Assembly: GCF_014805625.2 (NCBI RefSeq)
Contig: NW_023998431.1
Coordinates: forward strand, 5,960,213-6,024,212
Length of the DNA: 64,000 nt
DNA from: Glossina fuscipes
Lineage: Eukaryota > Arthropoda > Insecta > Diptera > Glossinidae
Direction: 5' to 3'
The first letter of the stretch is position 1, and the number at the start of each line of letters is the position of its first letter. Under the pieces are notes generated by a model that did not search any database, was not told where the DNA came from, and saw nothing but the letters and a program-made list of their open reading frames with translations. Position numbers and translations under genes: made by a program. Shown here piece after piece: positions 25,112-35,168 of this stretch.

Positions 25112-25290
25112 TCGCATGAGGAGCCGAGTAGGTAAAAACACCCGACTAACAATTGAATGATTGAGGGTTCAAATCCAAGTGCGGTAGACTTTTCAATATA
25201 GACGAGCAATATAATTCCTAAGTCATTCGGCAGCCTTTAACACTATACTCTGTAAATCTATTTACAAAATATATGGGACGATAAATAAAT
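25112..25290 (+). mobile_element. tRNA-derived SINE, copy 1
   Basis: Head GAGCCGAGTAGGTAAAAACA and GAGGGTTCAAATCCAAGTGC resemble the A and B boxes of an RNA polymerase III promoter. It aligns through the GTGCGGTAGA block with copies 2 and 3, then with a diverged tail ending in GATAAATAAATG. It is the most diverged of the three copies. Confidence 0.6.
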
Positions 25291-26819
25291 GTGTAAAAAA
25301 TATAATATATAGAGAGCGTATAAAGATATATAACGGTAGCGAAAAAAATGCATACGAGTACGAATTGATTGGAAAAAATGTATTAAGGAATTTCGATCCT
25401 TTAGAGTCTAAGTATTTATTACATATATATATTATAGTGTACTATGATATATATATTTACATATATATGTATGTTTTTTTTTAATAGAAATCTAATTAAA
25501 CTTTACTTGACCGGAAGTCAAAATCATTGAATAGAAAGACATTGAAGCACATTCTAAGTTAAAAACAAATTACGAACATTGGTTACTCACCACCCGCAAT
25601 ATGTAAAGGAGTTCTTACTTATATATATTACTTCGACTCCGTATTGTGGCATTGGGCGAATATGTAGATGTACGTGAAACAAACTTAGGAACCCGTAACT
25701 CATATCCATGCAATTTCGAAAACTCGTAACATTTAAAAACGAGTAATTCAATGACTGTTATAATTATGGCTATATTTCCAGTTCTATTAAATAGCCCTTA
25801 GTATATCTTTGAACATTTTTCCAATCTGTTTATAATAAACAAAAGAATTTTTATCTGAAATTAAATTCAAAAATCAGCTCTATCAAGCTATGGATGAGCA
25901 AACAGAATTTTGGTATTTTACGTTACATTGTTTCATATTAACATATGTATAATATTTGCAAAAGTGAAAGCTAGCCAAATCATGGCAAGCTGTCAGCCAT
26001 CAGTAGCCATATTGTTGTGCATTTATTAAAGTATTTACTTTGTACAAATATGTTGGTAGATGTTCCATCTTGCATGCACATCATATAAGTGATATATTCA
26101 CTGGCGAAACATGCGAAATAATTATCGTAATTCATTGAGGATTCAATATAAACAAGTTCGGGTTCTATCAAAAGGATGTAACATGGAAATTTCCTTATGG
26201 CATCTCTTGCGATATAAGGTTATAATAAATTTGTTCGGACGTGTACAACATCCACAAGGATTTAAGATAGACTTGAATTATTTTCATCAAATTTGGTACA
26301 TCGACATGCTTTGGCCCAGGAACGAATTACACTGAAAATGCTTTGAATGATATGAATAACTCTAGGAGGATGGTCCATTATAGTGTTACCACTTGTTTTT
26401 TGTATATAATGTTCCACTTTAAATTTAAGAAATGAGATATTTGATATAAGGCATATATAGACAGACCGGCTGACATGCTTACGTGAGTTGAATATTAAGA
26501 ACTTGTATATGTACTACACTTTATCGACCAACCATTTCATACTTCCAAGTGTTAGAAACGAACGGAAGATATTAATGTGCCAAGAAGTAAAATGTCACCG
26601 TTTTTCAAACTTCTACCTAACAACTAAGAAAGTAGAACCGAATCTTGTATACCGACCGCCATCCATTTCATCACACCAATACCGTGATAAGTTCTTCACT
26701 TCATCCTACCGTTTCAGATTGCTATTATATATATATTATTAGCGGTAAATCGGTATTATGTGGCTTCAAAAACTTTACCTGAATGTATTCACATACACTG
26801 TATATTTATTTATGGCGAG

Positions 26820-27197
26820 CGTGGTTGTCCATATCCATTTTTGGGACAAAAAAGGAATACCTTTTCCACTGTAACTTAAGAGTGGCGAGCAAAAAAACAT
26901 GAAAAGCTAAGTTAACTAAATTTTGATATTTTATAATGATGAGCGGGCATATTAAATTATTTCGAATTAAAAACCTCGGGTGTAGAATTTTCAATTTTCT
27001 GTCCTCGTCATCTTATGCGCAATAAACATAAAATGTGAAAAATTGAAAAAATGAAAATTTGATCACTTATAAGCTTGTGTAGGCGTGGTTGATTTTCAGC
27101 ATTTCTGACAAACATAGCAGGGTTTTTAAGAAAATTTTTGCCTTCGCTCTCTTATAATTAATAATTACACCGCCATTCTTGGTTGATGAGTATAAAA
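26820..27197 (-). mobile_element. INE-1-like dispersed repeat, copy J (diverged)
   Basis: The right end reads, on the minus strand, TTTTTATACTCATCAACCAAGAATGG, matching the start of the family (shown here in part). The remainder is too decayed to align by eye, so the left boundary is a guess. Confidence 0.35.
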
Positions 27198-27293
27198 ATA
27201 ATAAATTTAGAGGGCGGCAAACTTGTTTATCTGCTTAAAGACGCAAATGAAACATGTAAAAAAACTACAAATATTACAGCTAATCAAATATAC

Positions 27294-27686
27294 GCAAATA
27301 GTAAAACCGGCATTTAAACAATCATCCCAATAACAAAAGTCATTGACTTCTTCAATGTCCGATTCGAATGTTATGTCTGTATCGATATTGTTAAGCACAC
27401 CTTCGTCGCAATACAATGCATTATTGTGCTTGTTCCCGTCATAAGCGACTGTTATATGTTTTTTATGACCTCGCCGTTTATGACGTTTTTATTTCATCAT
27501 AATGTCCTCATCATTATCATCATCGTTTATATACTTTTCAAAACCACTGACATTATTTGAACTATTATCATACTGATGGGTGAAACTAATAAGGTTTTGT
27601 GGCGTTGAATGACGATTTTTGCGAGTATGGTACTGCGAACGGCAATGTTTTAAGTGCCACCAGTCCTTTAACCGAGTCCACTCCAT
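27294..27686 (-). CDS. Candidate alternative 5' exon of PPIP5K, interrupted by an in-frame TAA
   Basis: A minus-strand frame begins at the ATG at 27686 in good context (AAAATGG) and reads MEWTRLKDWWHLKHCRSQYH, then an acidic Asp/Asn stretch, to a TAA at 27489-27491. The same frame then stays open and protein-like: RRGHKKHITVAYDGNKHN, then ESDIEEVNDFCYWDDCLNAG, to a GTATAT that could serve as donor after 27294. That donor is in frame 0, which suits the acceptor at 22788 preceding [10 protein letters not shown] of PPIP5K. An acidic N-terminal extension is also typical of PPIP5K. That it belongs to this gene is inference. The TAA lies in AAATAAAAA, so a base-call or assembly error, a decayed exon, or skipping by an internal intron are all possible. 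Confidence 0.45.
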
Positions 27687-27913
27687 TTTAATAATGTTTA
27701 ATTTTTAAATAATAACATGTGCATGTGCGCCTAATTAAACGCCAATTACCGCCCTCGCGAAACAACTGACAAACACTGAAATTTTCTCTTTATGCATTAT
27801 TTCCCATCTCATTTTAAACGACAAAATTTGAAGTATTGTTATTATACACCACACATACCATCATCTCGTTATGTCATAAGGTTATGAATAAATGTCTTAT
27901 ATATATACATTTT

Positions 27914-28115
27914 TATATTGTGTATCCGCCTGAGTAGCCGAAGGGGAGGAATCTCGACTAGCAAGTCAATGGTCGTGGGTTCGAATCTCAAGTGCGGTAG
28001 AGTTTTTAATAAAAAGCCGATAGCCTTAGATGCTAGTGCTTTTAAGAGTTTATTCTTAGAATTTATTTCTCTGGCGAAATTAATAATAATAATAATAATA
28101 ATAAATATATTGTGT
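27914..28115 (+). mobile_element. tRNA-derived SINE, copy 2, with perfect target-site duplication
   Basis: The body 27924-28105 (182 bases) is flanked by the exact 10-bp direct repeat TATATTGTGT (27914-27923 and 28106-28115). The head has GAGTAGCCGAAGGGGAGG (A-box-like) and GTGGGTTCGAATCTCAAG (B-box-like), followed by TGCGGTAGAG. The tail ends in AGAATTTATTTCTCTGGCGA and then (TAA)n. The arrangement is what target-primed insertion of a SINE leaves behind. Confidence 0.85.
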
Positions 28116-31100
28116 TTCTATACACAACTTAACGAAAAGTATAAACTTAAGGTATATTTGTCTTTTATATTTTATACCTTTCCAAGATTTACGCAGATTC
28201 ACTTACGCTTCTGTAAGGGCGATAATTGAAAGTAAAATGTATTTAAAATAAAGATGTCTTCAAATATATTCATGGAACTGTGAAGGCGAGTTAAATCGCA
28301 TACAGTTTCCATATACACTCACCAAAGGATAATGAGTCTGTAATGTTCTTGTCATATCGATTCTAACAACCATAATTATCAGGATCGGAGACATTGCGGC
28401 GCATTTTGTTTGCTGTTAACCGTAGACAATTCCAACTTTGTTGTTAATCGTAAACAATTCCATCTACATACAATACTTAAATGAGAGAAATGCTAAATAA
28501 ACAAAGTTCATTCTCGACTTGAGGCAATTCCTCCAATATCCACCAAGAGCTTACGTATATTCATGTATTTATAGTATTCGCATAGGTTGCAAAGTGATTC
28601 GAGCATGTTTTTCCTTGATACACATAATATCTACTCCACATTTTCAAGTCCTTTCTTTATACAAATTAATCCTTTGAACTCTTCTGTACAAGCTACAAAC
28701 TTCACGATAATTTATATATCGAATTTTCGGTTCGATTTAGCTGATTTTTTAATTTAACTCAACAGCAGTACTAGGAATATGTTAAAGGCCAATGTTGTGC
28801 TCTTAGTCAAACTGTTAAGACTAATGGCGATTATAATTGTCCGGTAGACAGACATACGTATTTGTGTGTTTTTATATATATGATAACATTTCTAGCGCGT
28901 GTACTTTAAACAATAGCAGATATCTATGTGAAATTTGGCAGACAACATATCACTCGATAAGTCCCCGATCTGAGACATATATGGCATAACCGTTGACAGG
29001 CTTATACAATTTCTGGTTAGCATCAATGTTCAAATATTACCTGTGAAAACTTCACGAAGTTCTGACAATTTATTTTACGTGTTATAGTAGTTTTAGTGAC
29101 ACTACTTTTGTAATTTTCAGAGCGAGTGTTGCTTGTCGAAAAAATAGGTTGGCACGTAGTATACGAATTCTGAGCAATGTAGAATGAGCACCTATAATGC
29201 TAAGCACTACGCCCGACCTAATTCGGCCAAAGCGACCAAAAAACTTTTGTCACTAAAACAAATGTAATTTGTAAACCAAAGATCAAAGTGCCATGAAATT
29301 TTGATACGCATCTTTTGAAGATTGAAATCACCATAGCATATACCATATGCGCGTCAGACCCTAGAAACTAGTGAAGTGATATATTTAACAAATCTGTACG
29401 TGTCGATAAATGTTGCGAATCAGCATGGATGAGTGTAACGTTAACCAGAATCTACGCGATTTCTTAATGATAGTGTTCACGATTCAGTGTTTTTATTTAA
29501 AAATGAACTTTAGCGTGGGTGCATGAAAAGAAGAATCTTTGGAGACATTTAAAGACCACATTTGAATCTGCATCATATATAGTTGACTGTCCTTTAAGGC
29601 ATTGCTTATCAAAGGGTGTGAAGTTATACGTAAATATAAATAGCAAAGACACAAACCAAATACATTTTACAGAACTCGGTTATGTCGTTAACAGAACCAA
29701 GTCTCGGAAGAATTTAAATCAAAATCTAGTTGAAATAGAAATTCTTGTGAATTTTTTTAAAATATATTATAAACCAAATATGTCTTTATGTTATTTAGTT
29801 AGAACTTGGTATGAAAAAGTTTTTACACTCTGTCAAAAACGAGGATGAAACAGTAAAAGCTTGCTTAGCTACTGTGACTAATATATGGGCAAACCAAACT
29901 AGGGCAACCAGGCTGCAGGGTAAACAATGGCCTGCGACAAAATGAAACTAGTACGTCGTGAATTCTCTATTAATAGCCTTTCCAATTATGTGCAGGTTGT
30001 AGTCATATGGCTTCACACCCTCTGCTTATGATATAAAAATTCAACTTAATATAGAAAAAATGCACTTTAGGTGGTTAATATTATTACCTTTAAAAGGTCG
30101 ACGTGCTGAAGGTTTCAATCAAAAGCAAGTTTAATAAAAAACGATCTCACTATCGAAGTACTGAAATCGAAACTACATGTACTAGTGTATTCAAAACATA
30201 CTCAGGGTTTTCCATTAAAATTGCGCAGGCATATCTAAACGGGTAATATTTTTTGCTTGGTTGCTAACACCTGTACTCACTTTCATGACCAAACTTTCAG
30301 TACTTATCTAAAAATGTGTATGTTTTCATTGCAAATATAGATAAGAAATCAAACGTAGAATTCCGGCTTCGGAAATGTCGAAAAAGAGCTGCCAGTGGAA
30401 TGTTGAGTGCGAATCTTCTCCTTTTTTTTTGTATATGACCAGCTACTGGAAGGAGATAATAGTGTTTGTGTATATTCGACTTAAAAGTAAAAACTTCAGG
30501 CGCGGCGGGAGAGACCTCTATTGATAAATTGTTTGCAAGGCGCTCAGTGTGATTACAGATTGACGAGTCGCGATAGAGTAGCGTGCGAAATACAAACAAT
30601 TCCGCGACAAGTGGGTGAGAACGCTGAAGAAGCCTTGTCATCCTGCTAACTTACTTAGGGCTTAATTGGTGGACGAAACTCTTTTATCTTCACAGAAATG
30701 TCGCCCATGCATTAACATTTCACAGCCCACATTACGCTGATTCCCGAGGGTATCGAGAGTTTTGCTGCTTTCGTGGCCCATGAGCGTCTGTTATACTCTA
30801 GCTTTGGCCGGATACACGTGGTGTCAACAGTAATACACCTTTCGACACTCAGAGCGTAGGTACTGTCAAACTAACATCATTTTATATTTTCATGTCCAGA
30901 AAATGAAGGATCGCGACACGTCTACGCCGACGCTACTAAAAGAGAGGAGCTGTTCGTCGTTCACCTAGGCGTCAAAAGGTAGCACTGGATTTTGATAGTA
31001 TTAAAGTTTACCCTACTAGCTTGACCTTGCTGTTATTGTTATTTTTATGATGTCTCGATTTAATGTGTCATTTATTATGTAGGGTTGCTTATGTACTTTG

Positions 31101-31666
31101 GCGCTGTAGAATCTATTGATATAAGTTGCTTAAAGAAGAGAAAGACTGAATTGAAGCCTATGAGCGTTGCCGCCATTCTTTGATGTCTTTTGATGAACAC
31201 CACACTCAGAAAGTCGCCGAATTGGTGCTAAAAATTGTCGATTGGCAACTAGAGGTGTTGTTGACGCGACACAACTCTCGTTTGGTTCGTTACAATTGAT
31301 TTCGAATCGTCATATGGGCCACCGTACGGTCCTCGCGAAAGTACGCGTGTGTTATCTCTTCAAGATTTTTTACCAGAAATTCGCATCAAATTGCGTAACA
31401 GCTGTTTTCGAAATATCGTAGTATAGGAATCATACTAAATAAAGGTTATTAATTCGGCTGTGAACTTTAGCGGAAACGAAACGATTGAAATCCATACATA
31501 AGGAAATTAAAGAAAAGACCAACTCTATAGGAAAATGTATATGATGTAACATTACATAACATTGATAACATGTCCGGTTGTGTCAACTTCGGTTTCCTTT
31601 TACAAAAAAACAAAAAAAAATTAAAGAAAAAAAAGCATACTTCGCGGTGTGTTATTCTTTTACTGT
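28116..31666. other. Intergenic DNA without supported genes
   Basis: About 3.5 kb of AT-rich sequence. Short open frames (29519-29848 plus, 30297-30641 minus) have no recognisable domain. Segments near 28310-28400 and 28800-29000 recall Helitron-like DNA but I cannot align them reliably. The part from 30640 to 31330 is less AT-rich than its surroundings and may be an old unidentified mobile element. Confidence 0.4.
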
Positions 31667-31908
31667 TTACATGTACACACCAGAGTTACCTACTACATTT
31701 GCAGATGAGTTAATAAGCCATGGTAGTGATAAGTTAGCGCCATTAGCAGGACCATAATTTGTAGGTTGCTTTTGCCGATGTCCGCAAACACGCAATGTTG
31801 ACGATGGCTTACTTTGTAAATCAGTGTTTGAGTAGTTTTGAGTAGTATTTTTGCTATGATTTCCACCGGTAGAAGAAGATATAAACTTATGATGACTGTT
31901 GCCCATTG
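31667..31908 (-). CDS. Terminal exon of an unidentified minus-strand gene
   Basis: An acceptor TTAAATAG (exon start 31908), with a pyrimidine-rich tract and a CTAAC branch-point-like site just upstream, opens an 80-codon stretch from the ATG at 31906 to the stop at 31667. It includes MGNSHHKFISSSTGG and NLSLPWLINSSANVVGNSGV. The Ser/Asn/Gly/Gln-rich composition and varied codons look coding. The frame beginning at the exon edge itself (CAA TGG ...) is also open for 71 codons, so the reading frame is not settled. MGNS would be an N-myristoylation motif if this ATG is a start. Probably the same gene as 34398-34559, but the phases do not match directly. I do not recognise the protein. Confidence 0.45.
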
Positions 31909-31999
31909 CTATTTAATTTATAGCGTTAGAGAGAAAAACAAAATGAACTCTATTACGACTATTCCAATGGAAGTTACCCATAAATTTAGTTTTTCTCAA

Positions 32000-34397
32000 A
32001 AACAAAAAAAAAATAAAAATGTACTCGTAGTAAACTAAGCGGACTTTATGAAATCGAATTAGTTTTATTAATAACATAAAGATGTCAATAATACAGTTCT
32101 TTCTGATTATATTTTGATTAGACAATGTTAAATGTTATATGTCCAGAGAATAACCATATTAATATGGAAGAAAATTTATTTGATTTGGGTCGAATCTTTT
32201 GATACCCAATACTTGCTTTATGATAAAACAATAGCCTTTCATATTAAATTTATTTCATTAAAGAAATGTAAACGAAATCATAACATACCATTTAAGCTTA
32301 TGCACTGCCTATGACAATCATAATAATGTAACACATGCAAGCACATTGCTTACAAAATAAATATGGCATCTTTTATGAATGTTATGAACATTTACGCCGT
32401 AAGATTACATATATTGCTCTGATACATTTGGCGAGTAACATGTCTAACACAGCATATTGAAAGAGTAACGTGATTAGTACAACGAACCAAGAGAGCTGAC
32501 ACAAGTCGGAAAGACTTTTACACGAACAGCTATATTGCATATATTTAAGTTTATAAAGTTTCGAAAGCTGATTAAAATAAAATATAATTGTATCAGTTTT
32601 CGAATAATACGTTAAATTGCTTTTATTTATTAATGTAAACTTGCTAATAGGGTAAATAAACAATTATTTTATATTCTAAGAAATTTCATTGTCTACCGCA
32701 AACTGCAATATGTTGACCTTACAGACAAGAGTGCACTTTACGGAAGGGTATTGCACGCCCAGGCAACTATAATTTGTCACCATCAGAATTCCATCAAAAT
32801 GATGTTAAGTTCTTGAAGCCCTGATTGATCGTTACGCTTAGAGCTTATACACTATTTATAAAGGCAATCTTGACGTCATCCACAACACAATATACGCAAA
32901 TTTATTGTGTGCACATAAGCCTATAATTAGACGCTGTTAGACCAATCAACTTCTCAACAAACTGACAAGCTAGTTTTCAGATCAAAAACGCGATTTCAAA
33001 AGGCATCACATTAGCACATTTAGTATGAGTTGAAGGATAATATAGTAAACCCTACGTCCAGGCAGACACCGTTATTAGAATAAAATAGAGACACTGGACC
33101 TATCGAGTACGTTATTTTGATCCTTCTTAATTTTCGATCTTAAAAAAACGATTATAAAGCACGTAATGTCCCGAAATTTTCTAGTGTCCATCATTTATGT
33201 GAAAAGACCTTTAAATGCCTGTAACCACTTTTTGCATATTTAGTGTTGTTGAGATATCAATATCATATACCTATTTCTACCAGCAGCAATCATTTTGATC
33301 CCCTATCGTTGTCGACATGCCACAGTCGTTAATCCTTGGTTGATTAAAAATCGTCGCGATCTACCCAAGTACAAGCCCGTCATGAAGGAGAAACTGAAAC
33401 AATCTCAAAAAAAAAAACTATAATTTTTTCATATTTTCGCCTGTAACTTTCGACCCGATGAAGATATTTCGAAAATCCTGGTATCTAAGCGTTCACCATA
33501 TTCAACTGCATATTTGTTCTAAAAATAGCCTTGACCGGTTTACTTTACCTTTAAAAGTTAAAGGTAAAATTGTATTAGATAACGAAACCTTTTACTTTAA
33601 AATAAAACATACCAATTTTAAATGTTGTAGTTTGTGGGTAATGGCTAAAAAACATATTTTTTTATATTTTTAATCTGAAAACTTAGATATTCACTTCACA
33701 AACCCGCCAAATCGACGGGTGCCGTAAATCTAGTGTTGAAGAAAGCACGTCAAGCAAGCCAAGGTAGTGAACGTGAACGAACATATAATTGACTTTGACA
33801 TTGAAATCTTTTTTCTATTTTATGTATACTCTGACAAAAAGTGCATAAACTAACTTTCCCAACTCGTTTGCCACACCGAGAGATTCCATCGAATATTCAT
33901 AAATTTTCTTATATGAAATTCGGAGACATTTTTACTTTTAATTAATCTGGATCGGTTAAGTTTAGGTATGGAAAAAATCCCTCCACCGAACTTAAAAATT
34001 CAGGGTAAATTTTAAATTATGTGTTTGACAAAAGTCTATCAACCTATATCAAACATTACCAATTAGCCACCCGCAATAAATAAAAACAAAAAGCGATTTT
34101 TAGATATCATCTGTAGGTGTTGGGTATCTAAGGTTCAACTTGAGATTATCAATGGACTATAAGTACGTACAATATTTTGTACATATCTGCAAACATATAT
34201 AACCGAGAAAGCGAGCATATGTTTTTAGCGAATACATACAAGAAACTTCGTATACGAAAACAGTCATTCGAACAAGGTCACACATTAACGAATTATTGAT
34301 TTTTCTACAATGCTCTTAGCGTGAGGATACTGCATTGCTTTTCTTTTATATCGCTTAACGTTATTAACAAACAATTAGACGAAACAAACACACATAC
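32000..34397. other. Probable intron of the unidentified minus-strand gene
   Basis: AT-rich sequence between the two coding-looking minus-strand exons. Pieces near 33160-33380 and 33690-34150 recall the interior of the INE-1-like family (for example AACCCGCCAAATCGACGGGT) but are not clear copies. No intermediate exon could be picked out by eye. Confidence 0.35.
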
Positions 34398-34559
34398 ATT
34401 GCCATCGTGGCCTACAAAAAATCCAGGACATGGTTGTTGACGATCCGAGCCACCTGCCAGTAGAACATGATGCGTTTGTTGACCAGAATTAGCGGCCGCC
34501 TGTTGTGACGATTGTTGTCGTAGATCCTGATACCCTGATTCCAGCTCAGTATACGACAT
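34398..34559 (-). CDS. First coding exon of an unidentified minus-strand gene
   Basis: Fifty-four codons from the ATG at 34559 (context CGAAATGTCG) to a good donor, GTATGT, after 34398. The protein starts MSYTELESGYQDLRQQ and has a Gln/Ala-rich stretch, then GGSDRQQPCPGFFVGHDGN. The same frame stays open for about 25 codons upstream of this ATG without another ATG. Upstream sequence is CAA-rich like a fly leader, and a core promoter motif lies near 35.15 kb. No family recognised. The downstream exon is most likely the one at 31667-31908, via at least one unseen exon or a different donor. Confidence 0.5.
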
Positions 34560-35139
34560 TTCGGTATTCAAATCCCCAATTGCATTCAGCCCATTAGGAT
34601 TGAACTTATCAAAGTTCGGTTTTCTCCTGGCTAGAACTTCTTTTGGGGTTTATTGTGCCGGTCTGGTACGAAATTTGTTGTTGTAATTGAAATTTGACAG
34701 GAGGATTTAATAAATTTTTCTTTTCTGCTCTTTGTTGGGAAAACATGAACAATAATTTTAATATCAAACACACATAAGCATAAGCACGCGTTAAGGTTGT
34801 TAGCACTAATGGAAATATGCAATTTTGGTTTTTGGTGATGAAAATCGATTTTTCCTTTTGAGGTTGAATGGAAACTTTGTAAGAATTTTTTCTTATTTAC
34901 TTTAGCTAATATATTTTTCAAATTATATAATATTCAAACACTTTTTTTGCACTGGATTTCCTTGTTTTATCACTTTTATTATTATTTAAATTATATATAA
35001 TAGCAAAACGAAGCAAAGCTCTTCCCTTACATCACAACACCATCACATAAATAAGTTATGGTTTATGTTGCAAAACTCTTTTTCTCTACTTATCTATCGA
35101 TCAAATACACAAATTTACTTGCTAAATACGTTTTTGTAC

Positions 35140-35168
35140 AACAGCTGAGTTTTTAGCTAACAGCTGTT
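35140..35168. promoter_or_regulatory. E-box-type core promoter motifs (AACAGCTG pair)
   Basis: AACAGCTGAG at 35140-35149 and AACAGCTGTT at 35159-35168 match the palindromic E-box-like core promoter motif enriched at broadly expressed fly genes. The site lies about 0.6 kb upstream of the minus-strand exon at 34559. Being palindromic, the pair could also serve transcription to the right. Confidence 0.45.

Larger units (their letters stand above)
22788..27293. other. Region upstream of the PPIP5K start exon
   Basis: If the exon at 27294-27686 belongs to PPIP5K this 4.5 kb is an intron; otherwise it holds the promoter and 5' flank. It contains INE-1-like copies at 23245-23430, 23455-23960 and about 26820-27197, a SINE copy at about 25112-25290, and TA-rich microsatellites near 25080 and 25420. 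I see no other exon. Confidence 0.5.

Noticed and set aside
25112..25200. Possible tRNA gene (A and B box-like motifs)
   Set aside because: It shares a long non-tRNA tail with two other copies and cannot fold into a proper cloverleaf, so it is a SINE head. The same holds for 27924 and 40640-40705.
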